In this document: piece after piece, positions 23,082 to 34,436 of the stretch
How the letters are laid out: every line of letters starts with the position of its first letter
Position numbering within the stretch: position 1 is the stretch's first letter
Origin: Dryococelus australis
Taxonomy: Eukaryota; Arthropoda; Insecta; Phasmatodea; Phasmatidae
DNA length: 64,000 nt
Direction: 5' to 3'
Assembly (NCBI GenBank): GCA_029891345.1
Contig: CM057000.1
Coordinates: forward strand, 133,040,163 to 133,104,162
Notes under the pieces: model-generated
Told to the model about the DNA's origin: nothing
What the model saw: the letters and a program-made list of their open reading frames with translations, nothing else
Database searches by the model: none
Made by a program: the position numbers and the translations under genes

Positions 23082-25467
23082 TTACTAAACCTTAACATAA
23101 TATAAAAATGCACACATCCATTGCTTGCGTGAAACGTCAACCCAGAAGGTCTTGGTCCAAACGCAGCGATTTCAGCCAGAGAGACTGGCAGCAAAATATA
23201 AACTACGTTAGTCTTTTTAGTCTAACAGCGTTCATTGTTCGTATGTTACATTAAATCCAAACGTGATTCTGTTAAGTCACTTCCACCAGTTACGTAGGTT
23301 GTTTGCGGGTATGCAGAGAAATGTTTTGTCGGCTGGAACAAACGTGACACGCAAAGAATAAATAAACTTGATATAGGTACCTACTCTCTGCACAACCATT
23401 GCTGTTTGTGAAATATTCGCTCTACAGTTTACTGATCACGACTGGTTCGGAAATCACTATTCTTATTTACTAGATTAAGCAGGAATAATCGGTTGTGAGT
23501 CAGACACTCTTTCGGAACTTTAAGGACATTACTGAGTAACGTCATAAACAAACCAATATAGAAAATAACATGCAGTTGATCGAAAAAGTTAGTCCAGAAT
23601 TGATTTAGATTTATTTAGACTACTTTGAAATGCAAATGCAAACAGAAGATTGAAATGACGCATTACCAAAACAGACGTACCTTAAAAAAAAAAGAAAAAA
23701 AAAAGTTACGAAAATATGTCCACGCATTAGGACTAACTTAGAGCAGATATCAAACCTTCCCTGAAATATTTCGTAATAGTTTATCAAGCAAAAAGAGATC
23801 TATATTTCTAGCAGACAACATCACGCCGATAAATTATTTTCGCAAAATGTTTAAGATGTTCATCTCCTGAGTGGATTTCTTTGAGTGTTAATGTTGTGCA
23901 CATTACTGAGCAACTAATGCGAATCGGCTAGTCAGATAATAAAAAATTTGTAATTTAAAACTATTTTTATTAATGTGGTATTAATGGTATATTATGTAGT
24001 AACAATAAGACATCAGTAATTTACATAAGTTTAAGGATTCATTTTTCACAAAGCAATAATTAAAAAAAAAAAATCTGAAACTTCAGAGAAGCAAAAACCA
24101 AATAAATGACCTCCAGGTGACTTATTTTGTGTGTCCAGTTTTTAAATACGGGAATGGCGTGTCTGTCAGAAGGTAAGTTAATTCCAATAACCGAAAAATG
24201 GCGGTGGGAATTATATCTGAGGGGGGCACTTCTTTAATTGAAACTTCCTTTACAGGCGGCCGGAACTGGATCGTAAAATTTGAGAAAGCCACCACAACAG
24301 AGAGAGAAAAAAAAAAAAGAAAGATCCGTGAGAAGAAACTATCTATCAATTAACGAAATTCACAATTCGTTGGATTTAAAACCTCTCCAGACTTGCGATG
24401 CTATTCATATATGTCATCACTTGATTTACTACAGTTGTCGTTTTTAAATACGCCCACATATGCCAAGTGACATTATTAATAAATTCTTCGAGAATTTACA
24501 GATGTGGTCTAGCAATTTTCTGATCTTTCGTCTGCGAATATTTATACTTGTATCACTATACAATGATGTCATATGTATGAACCAATGTGCTAGACAGCAC
24601 CACAAACATTTTTGCTATTACAGTAAATGTTTTTAAAAATGTTTATGATATATTTGTGCTTAAACAGTTACAGTTACCTTTCTTTAATGATAGAAATGAT
24701 AGATTTCATTTACAGTTGTACAAACCAAAAGCCAGTCAGATGCCCATAGGTCTACGCGTATACTGAAATAAATATATGCGAATGAAATACGGAGTTAAGA
24801 GTTCCGGGAGGAGGTCCCGGATGCAAACCAGTTTTTTCTGGTTTATCGTGAGGAAGGTATGATACGTGTTTAAGTGAAAGTTTCATTTCATTATTTACGA
24901 CACACGCAAAAGTACTGACTAGCCAAAGGCCACGAGAACGCATAATTATAGTGGGGCTAAGAACGAGCTTACTTGGTGTCCATGAACGAGTCGTGCTGAA
25001 GGTTGGTATAGAACCATCGTTCGTTCGGACTCCTAGCCAATGATGTGTGAAGGTGCCTTTGTGAACACGGAAGCTACTACTTGTTTATCGCACACGATAT
25101 CCGCAACAACGTTCAGTCGGTGGGACAAGGAGCTGGAGAAAATCCGCTCAGTGTGTTCTTTCATAACATAACGTCTCATCGACTACAAGGTCGTGAAGAC
25201 GGAACTACGAGCTCGGATAAACAGCTCTAGGGGTAAAACAGAACTCATGTTCTGTATTAAGGCTGTTGTTAAATGTAATTTTTCGTGTTCAAAATTAATG
25301 TTTTATAATTTTCATGTTGCATGATATCGTGTATTTCACAAACTAATAAAATAATTTTTAATTACTTTATATAAAACATTTTAATATTTTGTCCACTACA
25401 GGTTTTAAAGCGAAAGAAATTTAAATGCCATTTGTTCACACTAATTAAAGGGCTATGTGCTAGTATA
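23082..25467. other. AT-rich intergenic DNA, nothing recognised
   Basis: Several A-runs (about 22011, 23681-23703, 24061-24071) and no recognisable coding or repeat family. Confidence 0.5.
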
Positions 25468-25700
25468 AGCTATTCACGGTAAAGTGAGCACTTTTGAAAG
25501 CCCGCGCGTTTTCAATAATAGTCAATAAATATGTTTTATTTTAGTCTTAGACGTTAACTTCCGAGAGCAGTGAAATATACACACTGTGTTTATTATTTAC
25601 ATGATAACATTTATTTCAAAAGGTGGTTACAGGATTAACAATTGCTGAAAGGAAAAAGTAACTAGGTCTTCAAAAGTGCTCACTTTACCGTGAACAGCCT
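25468..25700 (+). mobile_element. Short-form MITE, well-preserved copy
   Basis: It opens AGCTATTCACGGTAAAGTG and closes GTGCTCACTTTACCGTGAAC with AGCCT. Interior order and length match 8990-9222 closely. TATA lies on the left flank and ATA on the right. Because the TIR end itself reads TATAGGCT, duplication and element end cannot be separated. Confidence 0.9.
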
Positions 25701-26297
25701 ATAACGACATCCCCTATACGAAACGTACAAAATAAATTTTGTACGAACTTGTAAAAAATTAGTTTTTTTTTTTTTTTTTTTTTGCTCGTGGTTCTGATTT
25801 CTGCCAGCCATAAACATTCATAAATATATGCAGTCCTATTGAGTGATAATTTTACTTGTCACCGGCTTTTTTTTTGGTTATGACGTGACATATAAACGTC
25901 ATGACAACGCGCTGTCTTATGAATGGTTTTTGGAAATGAGCTACTGGCCTCGCCAGACAGTGTCTGGGCTCTGAGAGGCATCGCACACTTTAACGATCGT
26001 GTCATTTTAATACAACACGATTCCATGCTTGCTGTTATCATCGTCATCCTGCCCCATCTTGGCACACTCGCCTGGAGTGACGTCTGAAAACCACGGGATA
26101 CCGAGATCAGTGCAGTCAGAGTGGTAATCGGTCACTGATTCTGCAATGCAAGTTCGCACTTCTCTCGGTCTTAGGTCAAACGGACGAAGGGGTTGGGGGG
26201 GAGGTAGATGAGCATTGCATGTACTTGTATTGCAAATCTAATCCCTACAGTTAATTCCACGTTCACATAGATTATGGGTCTTAGTGCTAAGTAAAGA
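25701..26297. other. Unassigned spacer with a T-run
   Basis: A poly-T of about 22 bases near 25761-25783. Nothing else recognised. Confidence 0.5.
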
Positions 26298-26533
26298 GAG
26301 TAAGTGAAAAGATTTGGACGGCTCTTAACATCGAGGTCCTGAGAGCCGATGAGGGTGACTGACGAATGGAGCAGCGTCGGAATAAAAGGGCGGGGGGAAA
26401 CGGGATATCCCCGAGAAAACCCGCCGACCAACGATTCCCACATGCGAAAATCCGGAATTACCCGGCCGGGGATTGAACCCGGATCGCCCTGGTGGGATGC
26501 GAGCAGGCTAACCGCTCAGCCACCGTGGCCCCC
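26298..26533 (-). mobile_element. tRNA-derived SINE, type A, full-length
   Basis: Read in reverse, the head is GGGGGCCACGGTGGCTGAGC, with an A-box-like GTGGCTGAGCGGTTAG and a B-box GGGTTCAATCC. The body then contains GGCGGGTTTTCTCGGGGATA, CATTCGTCAGTCACCC, TCATCGGCTCTCA and CCGTCCAAATC. Such heads are RNA polymerase III promoters taken from a tRNA. The flanks AAGTAAAG and AAGCAAAG may be a worn target duplication. A second type A SINE begins about 45 bp away in the opposite orientation. Confidence 0.88.
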
Positions 26534-26576
26534 AAAGCAAAGGTGGATATTCGTAGGTCACAGGAGTACACTACAG

Positions 26577-26801
26577 CTGGCGCAGCGGTGGCTTAGCAGT
26601 TAGACTGATCGCCTCCCACCAAGGCGAACGGGATTCAATCTCCGGCCGGGTCACTCCCGAATTTTCGCTGGTCAGCGGGTTTTCCAGGGGATCTCCCGTT
26701 TACCCTGCCACTGCATTCCGGAACCACTCCATTCTCACCTCACTTCACTCCTGTCGGCTCTCAAGACCTCGTTAACAGCAGCCCAAATCTCTCAACTCAA
26801 C
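26577..26801 (+). mobile_element. tRNA-derived SINE, type A, diverged copy
   Basis: The head GCAGCGGTGGCTTAGCAG with GTTAGACTG and the B-box-like GGGATTCAATCTCC are followed by the family body: GGTCAGCGGGTTTTCC, CACTCCTGTCGGCTCTCAAG and CAGCCCAAATCTC. It is head-to-head with the copy at 26298-26533. Confidence 0.85.
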
Positions 26802-27176
26802 TGTAGCAACTACAAATATTTTGCAATAATTAATCCCTGCCACATTGTTATGGGGAAAACCACTTTATTTTGTAGTAATAATATAAATATATGTTAGCGA
26901 TCGCAGCAGACGTGTTTATTTCGTGATAAGTCGCAGACAATTTGTTATCACTACGGGAAAATATGTGTGTTCAGCACATCATATAATGGGACAGTGAATT
27001 GCCACAGTATTAATGGCGTATTATAAGTACGATTGGCGAGTAGTCATTAAGGGAATAGCGAAATTAATATGCCGGTAAAAAATGTTGAGGTGAACAGGGA
27101 ATTCGAGATGTGAGATGCTTATGGGCTGCGATTGTACAGTGTAACGGAGAACCGAGCTCCTTGACACTCATGTCAA
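26802..27176. other. Unassigned AT-rich spacer
   Basis: Nothing recognised. Confidence 0.5.
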
Positions 27177-27747
27177 AGGCCCACTTGTACCATTGTGGTT
27201 CGAAACCGATCTGAGATCGTATCTAAGATCGACACAGAAAACTGTTGCACCATTCGAGTTCAGAGCTGGACTGGAGATCGAGATTAAGTTTATTTCGAAC
27301 CACCGAAATTGGCGGTTCGAAATATCGATCCGAGATCAGCAGCCATCGTCGACAATGTAGTTTGAAAATACACCAACAGATAGAACTACGTTCGATTGTT
27401 TTCTTGGGAAATTAAAACAACATTATACGTACTTGAATATTATTCAGTGAAATTCGTACAACAATAATTCATTAAAACAAATAAAAGATCGCACAGCTAG
27501 TTCTATCTATTATGAAAAATACGCCTACTTCCATGACGTCATATATTACGAACCAATAGCAAAATTTGTCTTATACCTAATATCGATCTCTCACTTTGGA
27601 ACCAAGATCGATGAATCGGAGATCCAGAATCATGAAACTTCGTTGGTGCAACACTTTTACATTGGCACCAAGATCAAACTGGATCCTGGTTCGGAACTAA
27701 GATAATTTGATCTCGGATCGGGGAAGATGTTGCTGCAACCGGGCATT
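27177..27747 (-). mobile_element. TIR element family R3 (MITE), copy 2 (reverse)
   Basis: Reverse complement of the 11032-11569 copy along its length. It has CATTGTGGTTCGAAACCGAT near the left, GTTGCACCATTCGAG, GGAGATCGAGATTAAG, CCATGACGTCATATATTACG and GGGGAAGATGTTGCTGC at the right. The terminal inverted repeats are more worn than in copy 1. Confidence 0.8.
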
Positions 27748-28500
27748 AGCAAGAGCAGGGTACGTTCAACTTTGCTTTATTTTTCTAAGGCGCCTCCCGG
27801 TAATTAGCATGTGACCTTCTACAGTAAATAGCAAAAAAAAAGTGAGTGACATTTCCGTGTACGAACATGGCTTGGAGGAGGCGTTGCCATTAGCGGAATT
27901 AGGATCGTGACGCGCCATCTTGCATTGTGCAAGATCGCGCTCTTCAAGAATACTGTCTGTCTAACGAGCAGCGTTGCATTGTTTTTCTGGCGAGGTAGTT
28001 ACACAGAAAAAAAAAAAAAACATTTCGCGCGTTTTACAAACAGTTGTTAGGAAAATAATTGCCAAGCTTTTTCTCTCAGACTTGCAACTGAATAATTTTT
28101 GTGTTATTCCAACACATTGTTTTATGAAACATACAAATTTGTGTATAATATACTTTAAGTCTGCAGTGCTAACTTGTAAATTTCAGAATTTGCTCTACAA
28201 CTTCCACATTAAGAGTAGGATGGACCCCCGAATTTTCTGTGTAATATTTATATAATAGCGAATACACGTATCTTGGTAAATATATACTCTGTGAATAATG
28301 CTTTTTGTCAGAAAAGATTTAAAAAAAACCATTATCTATGCCCCCATTTCTTTTGCTTTTGTTATATTTAATGCAATGTTGGCGAAAAAAAAATTTGTGA
28401 AAATGGTCAAATATCGCATTTTTAAAGCTTGCCTACGTAGTTTCATTAAGCGGCAAGAGAAAAGTACAAACATACGGGCGTAGTTTGTTCCGTGGGATTT
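27748..28500. other. Unassigned AT-rich DNA
   Basis: A-run near 28005-28020. A few words near 28380-28430 weakly recall the insert at 56060-56507. Nothing firm. Confidence 0.4.
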
Positions 28501-28850
28501 CATCGCGTGTAATGAAACCCCTGTGTTACATATATAATTTGCACAGTACAAGGCCACGACGGAAACACTGCACGCCTTGCGTGTAGGAGAGATGAGGCAC
28601 TAGGCGTGCGTGTTAGTGTCGCCCGTATCGCTCCCTCGCTTCTTGACCTTGGAGGACGCGGGGTTCCCACGGGGGTCCGTCCCAATCTTAAGGGTGCCGC
28701 CTGGTGAGCGGTGTGTTTATGTGTGTGTGTGACTCAAAAATCGATGAAGAGCTACGGTTGACGCCGGCTGGCTCAAAGTGAAGCAATATCGCCTCTACGC
28801 GCGAAGTTGTGAACTCGCGTGCAGTGTTTCCGGTCGTGCCGCTTAACCCT
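28501..28850. repeat. TTAA-associated repeat arms
   Basis: Two stretches meet near a TTAA at 28688-28691. The left one (about 28515-28655), read in reverse, has GGGCGACACTAACACGCACG and matches the right end of 56060-56507 read in reverse (GGGCGACACTGGCACGCACA). The right one starts CTTAAGGGTGCCGCCTGG and continues to CTACGCGCGAAGTTGTGAAC, matching 54150-54295 (CTTAAGGATCCCGCCTGG ... CTACGCGCAAGGCTGTGAAC). The family boundaries are uncertain. Confidence 0.55.
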
Positions 28851-29771
28851 TTAACATTCTATCCCCGAGTATACCCGGTCACGTCTGACATGCTGCAGAA
28901 TAGGTCTGATCATGTTCAATGTTGTACAAGGCCAGAAACCAGCACCAATACAGATATCGACATTTCCTGAGAAATGCTATTGGTAGAGACCTGCCAAATT
29001 AGCGTTATTAATTGGGGACACGTTAAACTTCGAACACGTGTACCTTCGCGATAAGTTTGCCAATGGACCATACTTTATTTGTCACGTCCTGGGTAACTCT
29101 GCGCCAGTAAATGAACACTTCGCAATTGTGTAGTCCAATCACATGCAGTCCAGTCAAAAATGGATTTACTGCACATTTATGCAGCAGCCAATGGAGAACT
29201 GACGCTGGCTCGAGTATATACAGCACTGTGAAGTTTACCCTGATGCCAAATAATAACGCGAATTCTGCAGGTCTCCAGCTATTGGTTGATGTTGCTACAT
29301 CAGCTATTTTGTAATTGGTTGCTTACTGTAACGTGGATCCGCTGAAAACCTTACCTTAGGTTATAAAGTGTTAGTTTTTAGAAGAAATCAGGAAGTACTT
29401 TTCACTCCACAAATTTCCTCTTTTGCAACACCTGAATCAAAAAGTTAACGTGTACGTTAAGTGGTTAAGCGGTGACTCTGTCATTTTATTAGACGTGAAA
29501 CTGTATCAATGACAGATGCACTCTTCCATTGTATTTCCTCATGAATTTTGTTCGGAAGATTTTGAGAAAAAAAAAAACAGTCTAAAAAAAGCCGTTCAGC
29601 CATGCAGAAAGGCATTAAAATACTGTTTCAAATTTGCGTGATGTCTTGAAGGTACCATACACGACTAGTCTGGAGTATATTTTCTTTTCGTAGATAAGAA
29701 TCTTGGATGTGCGTTTACTGTTTCCTTATAATAAAAAAAAAAAACAAGGAGTTGGTGATATAACTAATACA
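28851..29771. other. Intergenic DNA, nothing recognised
   Basis: Two 67-codon frames on opposite strands overlap near 29023-29314 and have no recognisable content. Confidence 0.5.
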
Positions 29772-30192
29772 GGCTATTCACGGTAAAATGAGCACTTTTG
29801 AAAACCACTACTTAATACCTACTTGTATACACGTTGTGTATTATTCCGCCTTATGTAAGATTAACATTGTGATGGGCCTCATAACTTTATTCATGCGTTG
29901 GTCAAGTGAAAATGTGAAATTATTATAAAAGTATGTATTTAACAAATCTGTGCATTTTTACATCCGATGCATTAAAAAAAAAAACAGAAAGCGAAAGAAA
30001 TACTTTAAGTTACCGGAAATGGTTACCTAACACTTTTTATTCGACGCTAAGATATAGAACTACTTCCCATCCTGCGTCACCAACTTTACTGGGCACGTTT
30101 CACTCACTGCGCCCGTTAAAATATGTGCAGGTAGGAGCAGTGGCTTTTTCTTACGTTGATTTAAAATGCCATCACTTTATCGCAAACATCTT
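29772..30192 (+). mobile_element. Long-form MITE
   Basis: It opens GGCTATTCACGGTAAAATG and keeps ACTTGTATACACGTTGTG, TTATTCCGCCTTATG and ACACTTTTTATTCGACG. The right TIR is degraded (CATCACTTTATCGCAAACAT). A minus-unrelated 87-codon frame inside is chance. Confidence 0.87.
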
Positions 30193-30449
30193 TTAGGCCT
30201 ACTTTCCAATACATGGATGCAAGTAATGTTGATGAAGTTTTAAAAAGTTAGATGGTAGATGGATCTTGACGTATGGTCGATAGCGATATCATTAGAGATG
30301 CAACCATAAAAAAATGCAATACTTGTGAGACAGTTACAAATACACACGTGCCTTACATGGGACTCGAACACAGAACGCCTCATACCGTAAGTTGGTGTGC
30401 AAGCAACTACAATACAGACGTAGTATTCGGAACATCAGCTTCGGTAGTG
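30193..30449. other. Unassigned spacer
   Basis: Nothing recognised. Confidence 0.5.
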
Positions 30450-31380
30450 ATCAGTATTAAGTTTTGGTGAACTGGGTTTAAAAACTTTAAATATCTACAT
30501 GGCTGTCATTTTGTAAACAAGCCCTCGAATCACTTAAATCACGTAAGATTACATGGCCTATAATATTACTACTTGTGTGCAGAATTTGGTGGAAATAGTG
30601 AGTGAGTGGAGAGATTTGGACGGCTCTTTAACATCAAAGTCTTGACAGCCGATGAGGGTGATTGAAGTGGGTATGGAGCAGCGCCGGAATGAAAGGGAGG
30701 GGAAAACGGGATATCCCCGAGAAAACCCGCTGACCAACAGAATAGTCCGGCACGATTGAACCCGGATCGCTTTGCTGGGAGGCGAGCGGGCTAACCGCTC
30801 AGCCACTGCGGCCCCTGGGTGGAAATAGGATGACCGGTTGAGATATCGCATTAAAGCTTTAGTTTCTCATTTGGCGCTCGCTATCGTACGATAAGACCTA
30901 AAAACAGGCCCCTCTATATGCATATTTGATGCAGCTAATAGATAATGCCAATAAAATATGTTTGGTTTAAATATGTCAAATTATTTAATAGATATGATTA
31001 AATTATCCAAATAATTTATATTGCACATTACAAAGTCTGACCCACTTAAGTTAAATACGTTTACATGTTCGACTGTAGTACTATTGTGTACTAAATTTTC
31101 TGAGAGTCGGGTTATTAGTTTCCCGAGATATGGCATAAATGTTGCATTTTATCACCTGGTACACTCTTACAAAAAGTAGGCAAAATATTATCTCTATAAG
31201 CATATTTGATTCTTCTAATGGCTACTCTCAGTACCCTAATTTAATTGAAAACTGTTCAAGTGTTTAAATAGACATGATAAACTTACCTAAATGATTTAAA
31301 TGACTGTCATATTGTAAATAAAGCCAGACACACTTAAAACATGGCCTATTGTAACATTACTTATGAGTCTGAATCAGACG
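30450..31380. repeat. Old tandem repeat, unit about 290 bp, three units, interrupted by a SINE
   Basis: Three stretches share the same order: an AAATAGAYATGATAAA-type block, ATTGTAAA/ATTACAAA with CACTTAA, then TTACATGGCCTAT-like words, GAGATATGGCATAA and CTCTATAAGCATATTTGAT. They lie at about 30450-30598 (partial), 30818-31085 and 31090-31380. Divergence is high. The SINE at 30599-30817 splits the first from the second. Confidence 0.55.
30599..30817 (-). mobile_element. tRNA-derived SINE, type A, with exact 11-bp target duplication
   Basis: The reverse reading gives the head GGGGCCGCAGTGGCTGAGC with GGTTAGCCCGCTCGCC and B-box GGGTTCAATCGTG. The body has GGCGGGTTTTCTCGGGGATA-like sequence and ends GAGCCGTCCAAATCTCTCCA. 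The flanks GGTGGAAATAG at 30588-30598 and 30818-30828 are identical, the mark of LINE-mediated insertion. Confidence 0.9.
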
Positions 31381-31436
31381 AAAAGACCTCGACGTTACGA
31401 GCCGCCCAAATATCTTCACTTACTCACTCACTCACT
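31381..31436 (+). mobile_element. Type A SINE 3' tail fragment
   Basis: AAGACCTCGACGTTACGAGC with CGCCCAAATATCTTCACTTAC matches the tail of the complete copies (AAGACCTCGTTAACAGCAGC with CCAAATCTC). It ends in a CTCA microsatellite. The head is absent. Confidence 0.6.
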
Positions 31437-31450
31437 CCCATACTTACTCA

Positions 31451-31697
31451 ATAAACATTTCCGACGTCACTGGCGTTATTCTATTCCGCACAGGAATCAT
31501 TCTCTTTTTCGAAGTGTCGGGACTATTACTTCTGGCTGGAGGGGTCATTTTCGCTGCCGTGATGCTAAGAAAGTAAACTTACGGCCGACATTGTTCACAG
31601 GAAGGCATCACTCTGTATTTAACAGAATCAGCTTCTTCCTCGCGGATAATGTGACTCGCGCGACTTGCTGCAACGTTGGTTGAGATTAGTTGATATA
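31451..31697. other. Unassigned spacer
   Basis: Nothing recognised. Confidence 0.5.
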
Positions 31698-31937
31698 GGC
31701 TGTCCACGGTAAAGTGAGCACTTTCGAGGTCCTAGTTACATTTTCCCTTCAGCCATTTTTTTTAAATCCATTAACAACCTTTTTTAAATAAATATTGTCA
31801 TGTAAGTAATAAACTCAGCGTGTGTGTTTTCCAACGCACTCGGAAAATAGCGTCCAAGGCTCAAATGAAACGTATTTATTGACTATTATTCCAAATGAGA
31901 GGGCTTTCAAAAGTGCTCACTTTACCGCGAATAGCCT
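31698..31937 (-). mobile_element. Short-form MITE, reverse, at the edge of a long-form copy
   Basis: It opens GGCTGTCCACGGTAAAGTG and closes GTGCTCACTTTACCGCGAAT with AGCC. The interior carries the short-form CACTCGGAAAATAGCGTCC block in reverse order. Truncated long-form sequence follows within 10 bp on the right, so one insertion probably disrupted the other. Confidence 0.88.
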
Positions 31938-31943
31938 ATACCT

Positions 31944-32297
31944 ACGTGTATTTTAAGGATCACACAGACTGGCATGTGCGCAGTAAAGTATGTAGCGGTG
32001 GAGAGGAAGTTCTCCCACGTCGCAACATTGAATCAAAAGTGTTAAGTTAACATTTTTGAAGACTTAAACAATTTCTTTTGCTTTCTCTTTTCTAATGCGT
32101 AGAAGTGAATGAACTAAGAAATTTGTAAATATTTACTTTCCTAGTAATTTCACAGTTCCACTTGACTGACGCATGAATAAAGTGACTAGGCCGATGACAA
32201 CGTCAATTTTACTTCTGGTGGAAGAACACACTATGTGCCTATACGAGTAGATCTCAAGCAAGGGTTTCAAAAATGCTCAGATTACCATGATCAGCCT
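31944..32297 (-). mobile_element. Long-form MITE lacking its left TIR
   Basis: It begins inside the element (TATTTTAAGGATCACACAGACTGGC-like words comparable to 43845-43870) and continues through AAAGTGTTAAGTTAACAT and TTGCTTTCTC to the right TIR (AAATGCTCAGATTACCATGA). The first 60-70 bp of a normal copy are missing where the short MITE ends. Confidence 0.8.
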
Positions 32298-32834
32298 TCC
32301 TTTAAACAATTGTTTCTCTAAGCCTATATTTTAATTATTGAAAAGAAATTCTTGAGTATATTTTCTTTCTTTTGTGACATGTACGACTACCCAGCTTCAT
32401 TATTTGAGTTATATTTTTACCTATCTACACACTCGTATATATATAGTTTCAGGATCCTTTGTCTTAATTAAGTTTCGTTATTATCGTGTCATTTGTTTGT
32501 GACTTTTGCTTGTATGTTGCCTGCGCCAACGACTCACTGCAAAAACTTTGCTGATATGTTATTTATTATTTTTTTATGGTATTTTCGTCGTGTAAGTGTG
32601 CATAGTAACTTAGCCAAATGAGAGCGACTGAGATAAAAAAAATATCTTTTTAGCATCTGGAATCAGAACCGAACTGGCCTTAAAAGTGTTTACGCTAAGT
32701 AATACAGGTTAAAAAAATTAAAAAAAATAAAAACACTTTACGAATTTCCACAGCTGAACTATCGTTCCCTTGAACTAAGTTTATGGGTTCGTACTTACGA
32801 CCACTTTTCGTAAAACCTCAAAATTTTAGACAAA
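32298..32834. other. Unassigned AT-rich spacer
   Basis: Nothing recognised. Confidence 0.5.
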
Positions 32835-33397
32835 TACACTATCTACCAAAAAACCTGTCCACAATGTTTGCTCGATGGTTGTCACCCAGTTAGAATCTCG
32901 TAGGGCCACCTCTTGCGGCTATAACAGCAGCCACCCTGTCTGGCATGCTCTCTACGAGTGTTTGCAGGACATCCACGGGGATTCGTCGCCATTCCTCTTG
33001 CAACCATTCCATGAGTTGAGCTATGGATTTTGGCCGCGCCTTACGAGCCCTTATCCGGGGATCCAATTCGTCCCAAAGATGTTCTATAGGGTTGAGGTCG
33101 GGACTCTGGGCAGGCCAGTCCAATCGGCGAACATTGTTGTCGGCATACCACTGCATAGTAGCCCTTGAAACATGGCACCTGGCATTGTCATCCTGGAAGT
33201 AACACGGGTCCATTCCGTAAAAACGCCACAATGTTGGGAGCATTTCATTATCCAGAATGTTACAATATGCCTCTGTGTTCATGCTACCACGGACAAACAC
33301 CAGCGGTCCTACGCCGAAGGCCGTGAAACACAAGTCAACTGACGTACTGAATTACCTATCTTCACGGGTGCCCAATTACTTTTTGGTAGATAGTGTA
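32835..33397 (-). mobile_element. Internally deleted Tc1-like element
   Basis: The ends are TACACTATCTACCAAAAA at 32835 and its exact inverted copy ending at 33397. Tc1 elements insert at TA, and here the terminal TA is part of the visible end. At 563 bp it is far shorter than a complete Tc1 element (roughly 1.2-1.7 kb). It holds only the C-terminal part of the transposase, so a large internal deletion removed the start and the DNA-binding half. It could be mobilised in trans if a full relative exists elsewhere. Confidence 0.9.
32887..33333 (-). pseudogene. Tc1-like transposase, C-terminal half (147 aa open)
   Basis: The open frame aligns with the catalytic domain of Tc1 DD34E transposases from G-x-GPLV onwards. 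It shows FQDDNARCH with the second catalytic aspartate at residue 49, and PDLNPIEHLWDEL with the catalytic glutamate at residue 84, exactly 34 residues later. It ends AVIAARGGPTRF, close to the usual C-terminus (AVI.AKGG.T). The helix-turn-helix DNA-binding domains and the first catalytic aspartate are absent, so it cannot be an active transposase. The methionine at the start is internal to the family protein and not a true start. The remaining frame is unbroken, which suggests the deletion is fairly recent. Confidence 0.92.
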
Positions 33398-34436
33398 TAT
33401 TAGAAATGAAATCAAGTAATTATAGTTTATTAAATTAATTATAATATCGTAGTATCAATTCCCTTTATTATTATTCTACGTCAAATTGTAGCTTATGTTG
33501 GGATTTTTGACTCTTTCTCCGGTTGTTCCTGAGAGGAAGTGACGTCACCCGCACAGCATGGCGCAGCGTGTGTGGCTGCTGGAATTTGACGTCGGCTCAC
33601 TGGCGTGTCATAATTCTTTATTGGTTTTCACGTCACCCGACTACGCGTGGAACAGCCAAAGGCGACAGCATGTCCAGATTACGTAGCGGCTCCCGCAACC
33701 CGTGATAAATAACTCTCCGTTCAAATTCTGAATCACGTCGCGATCACGGATGTAAGAACACAGGCGTGTATCTCGTATGTCGCAAGTTCTACCTGAACTA
33801 TAACTTGTTACGCAGTTAATAACTTGTAATTTTTACTGAGAAATTGTTTGTAATTTTATAAATGTGTAGCTGAGACGCATAAGTGTCCTTTTACATAAAG
33901 TACAATTTGTGGTGAAGTATACATTCAAAATATTACCCAGTAAAATGGTGGGATTGTGTGGGGCGCTAAAATGAATAATTCGGACAAGTGACAATAGGAT
34001 TCACGTACAAATATGTAAAATATTTTATAAAATGTGTTGAATAAATAACGTTTCGCAGCTGAACTTGATGCATAGGCAGTTTTGCACCACAACACTAAGG
34101 AGAAGCAGAGTTTTGGAATCAAGCATCGAGTGTCTGTTTAGCGTCAGTAGGTTAGGTTACAGTATATTAATAAACACGATAAAATCAATATTATCAGTAA
34201 TAGTATCTACATTTTATACCATCGTACTGTCAATTACCGAAATTACTTTCATTACCGAAATGTTTTCCCAATAGATTATCTACATCAATAAGATTTTTTT
34301 TTCTGGAACCTCATTCACTTTCTGTTCAGATGTTATGTCTTGCTAACATTCCCAGTTTTCAAAACAGACATAGATGTGCCATGATCTGCATTGTTATTGC
34401 CTTCTCCCCGGATGACAGTATTTTCTTACCTTTAAC
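33398..34436. other. Unassigned AT-rich DNA
   Basis: A short stretch near 33825-33865 (TTTTTACTGAGAAATTG then TTTGTAATTTTATAAATG) resembles the start of repeat R4 at 61245-61285. Otherwise nothing recognised. Confidence 0.4.
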
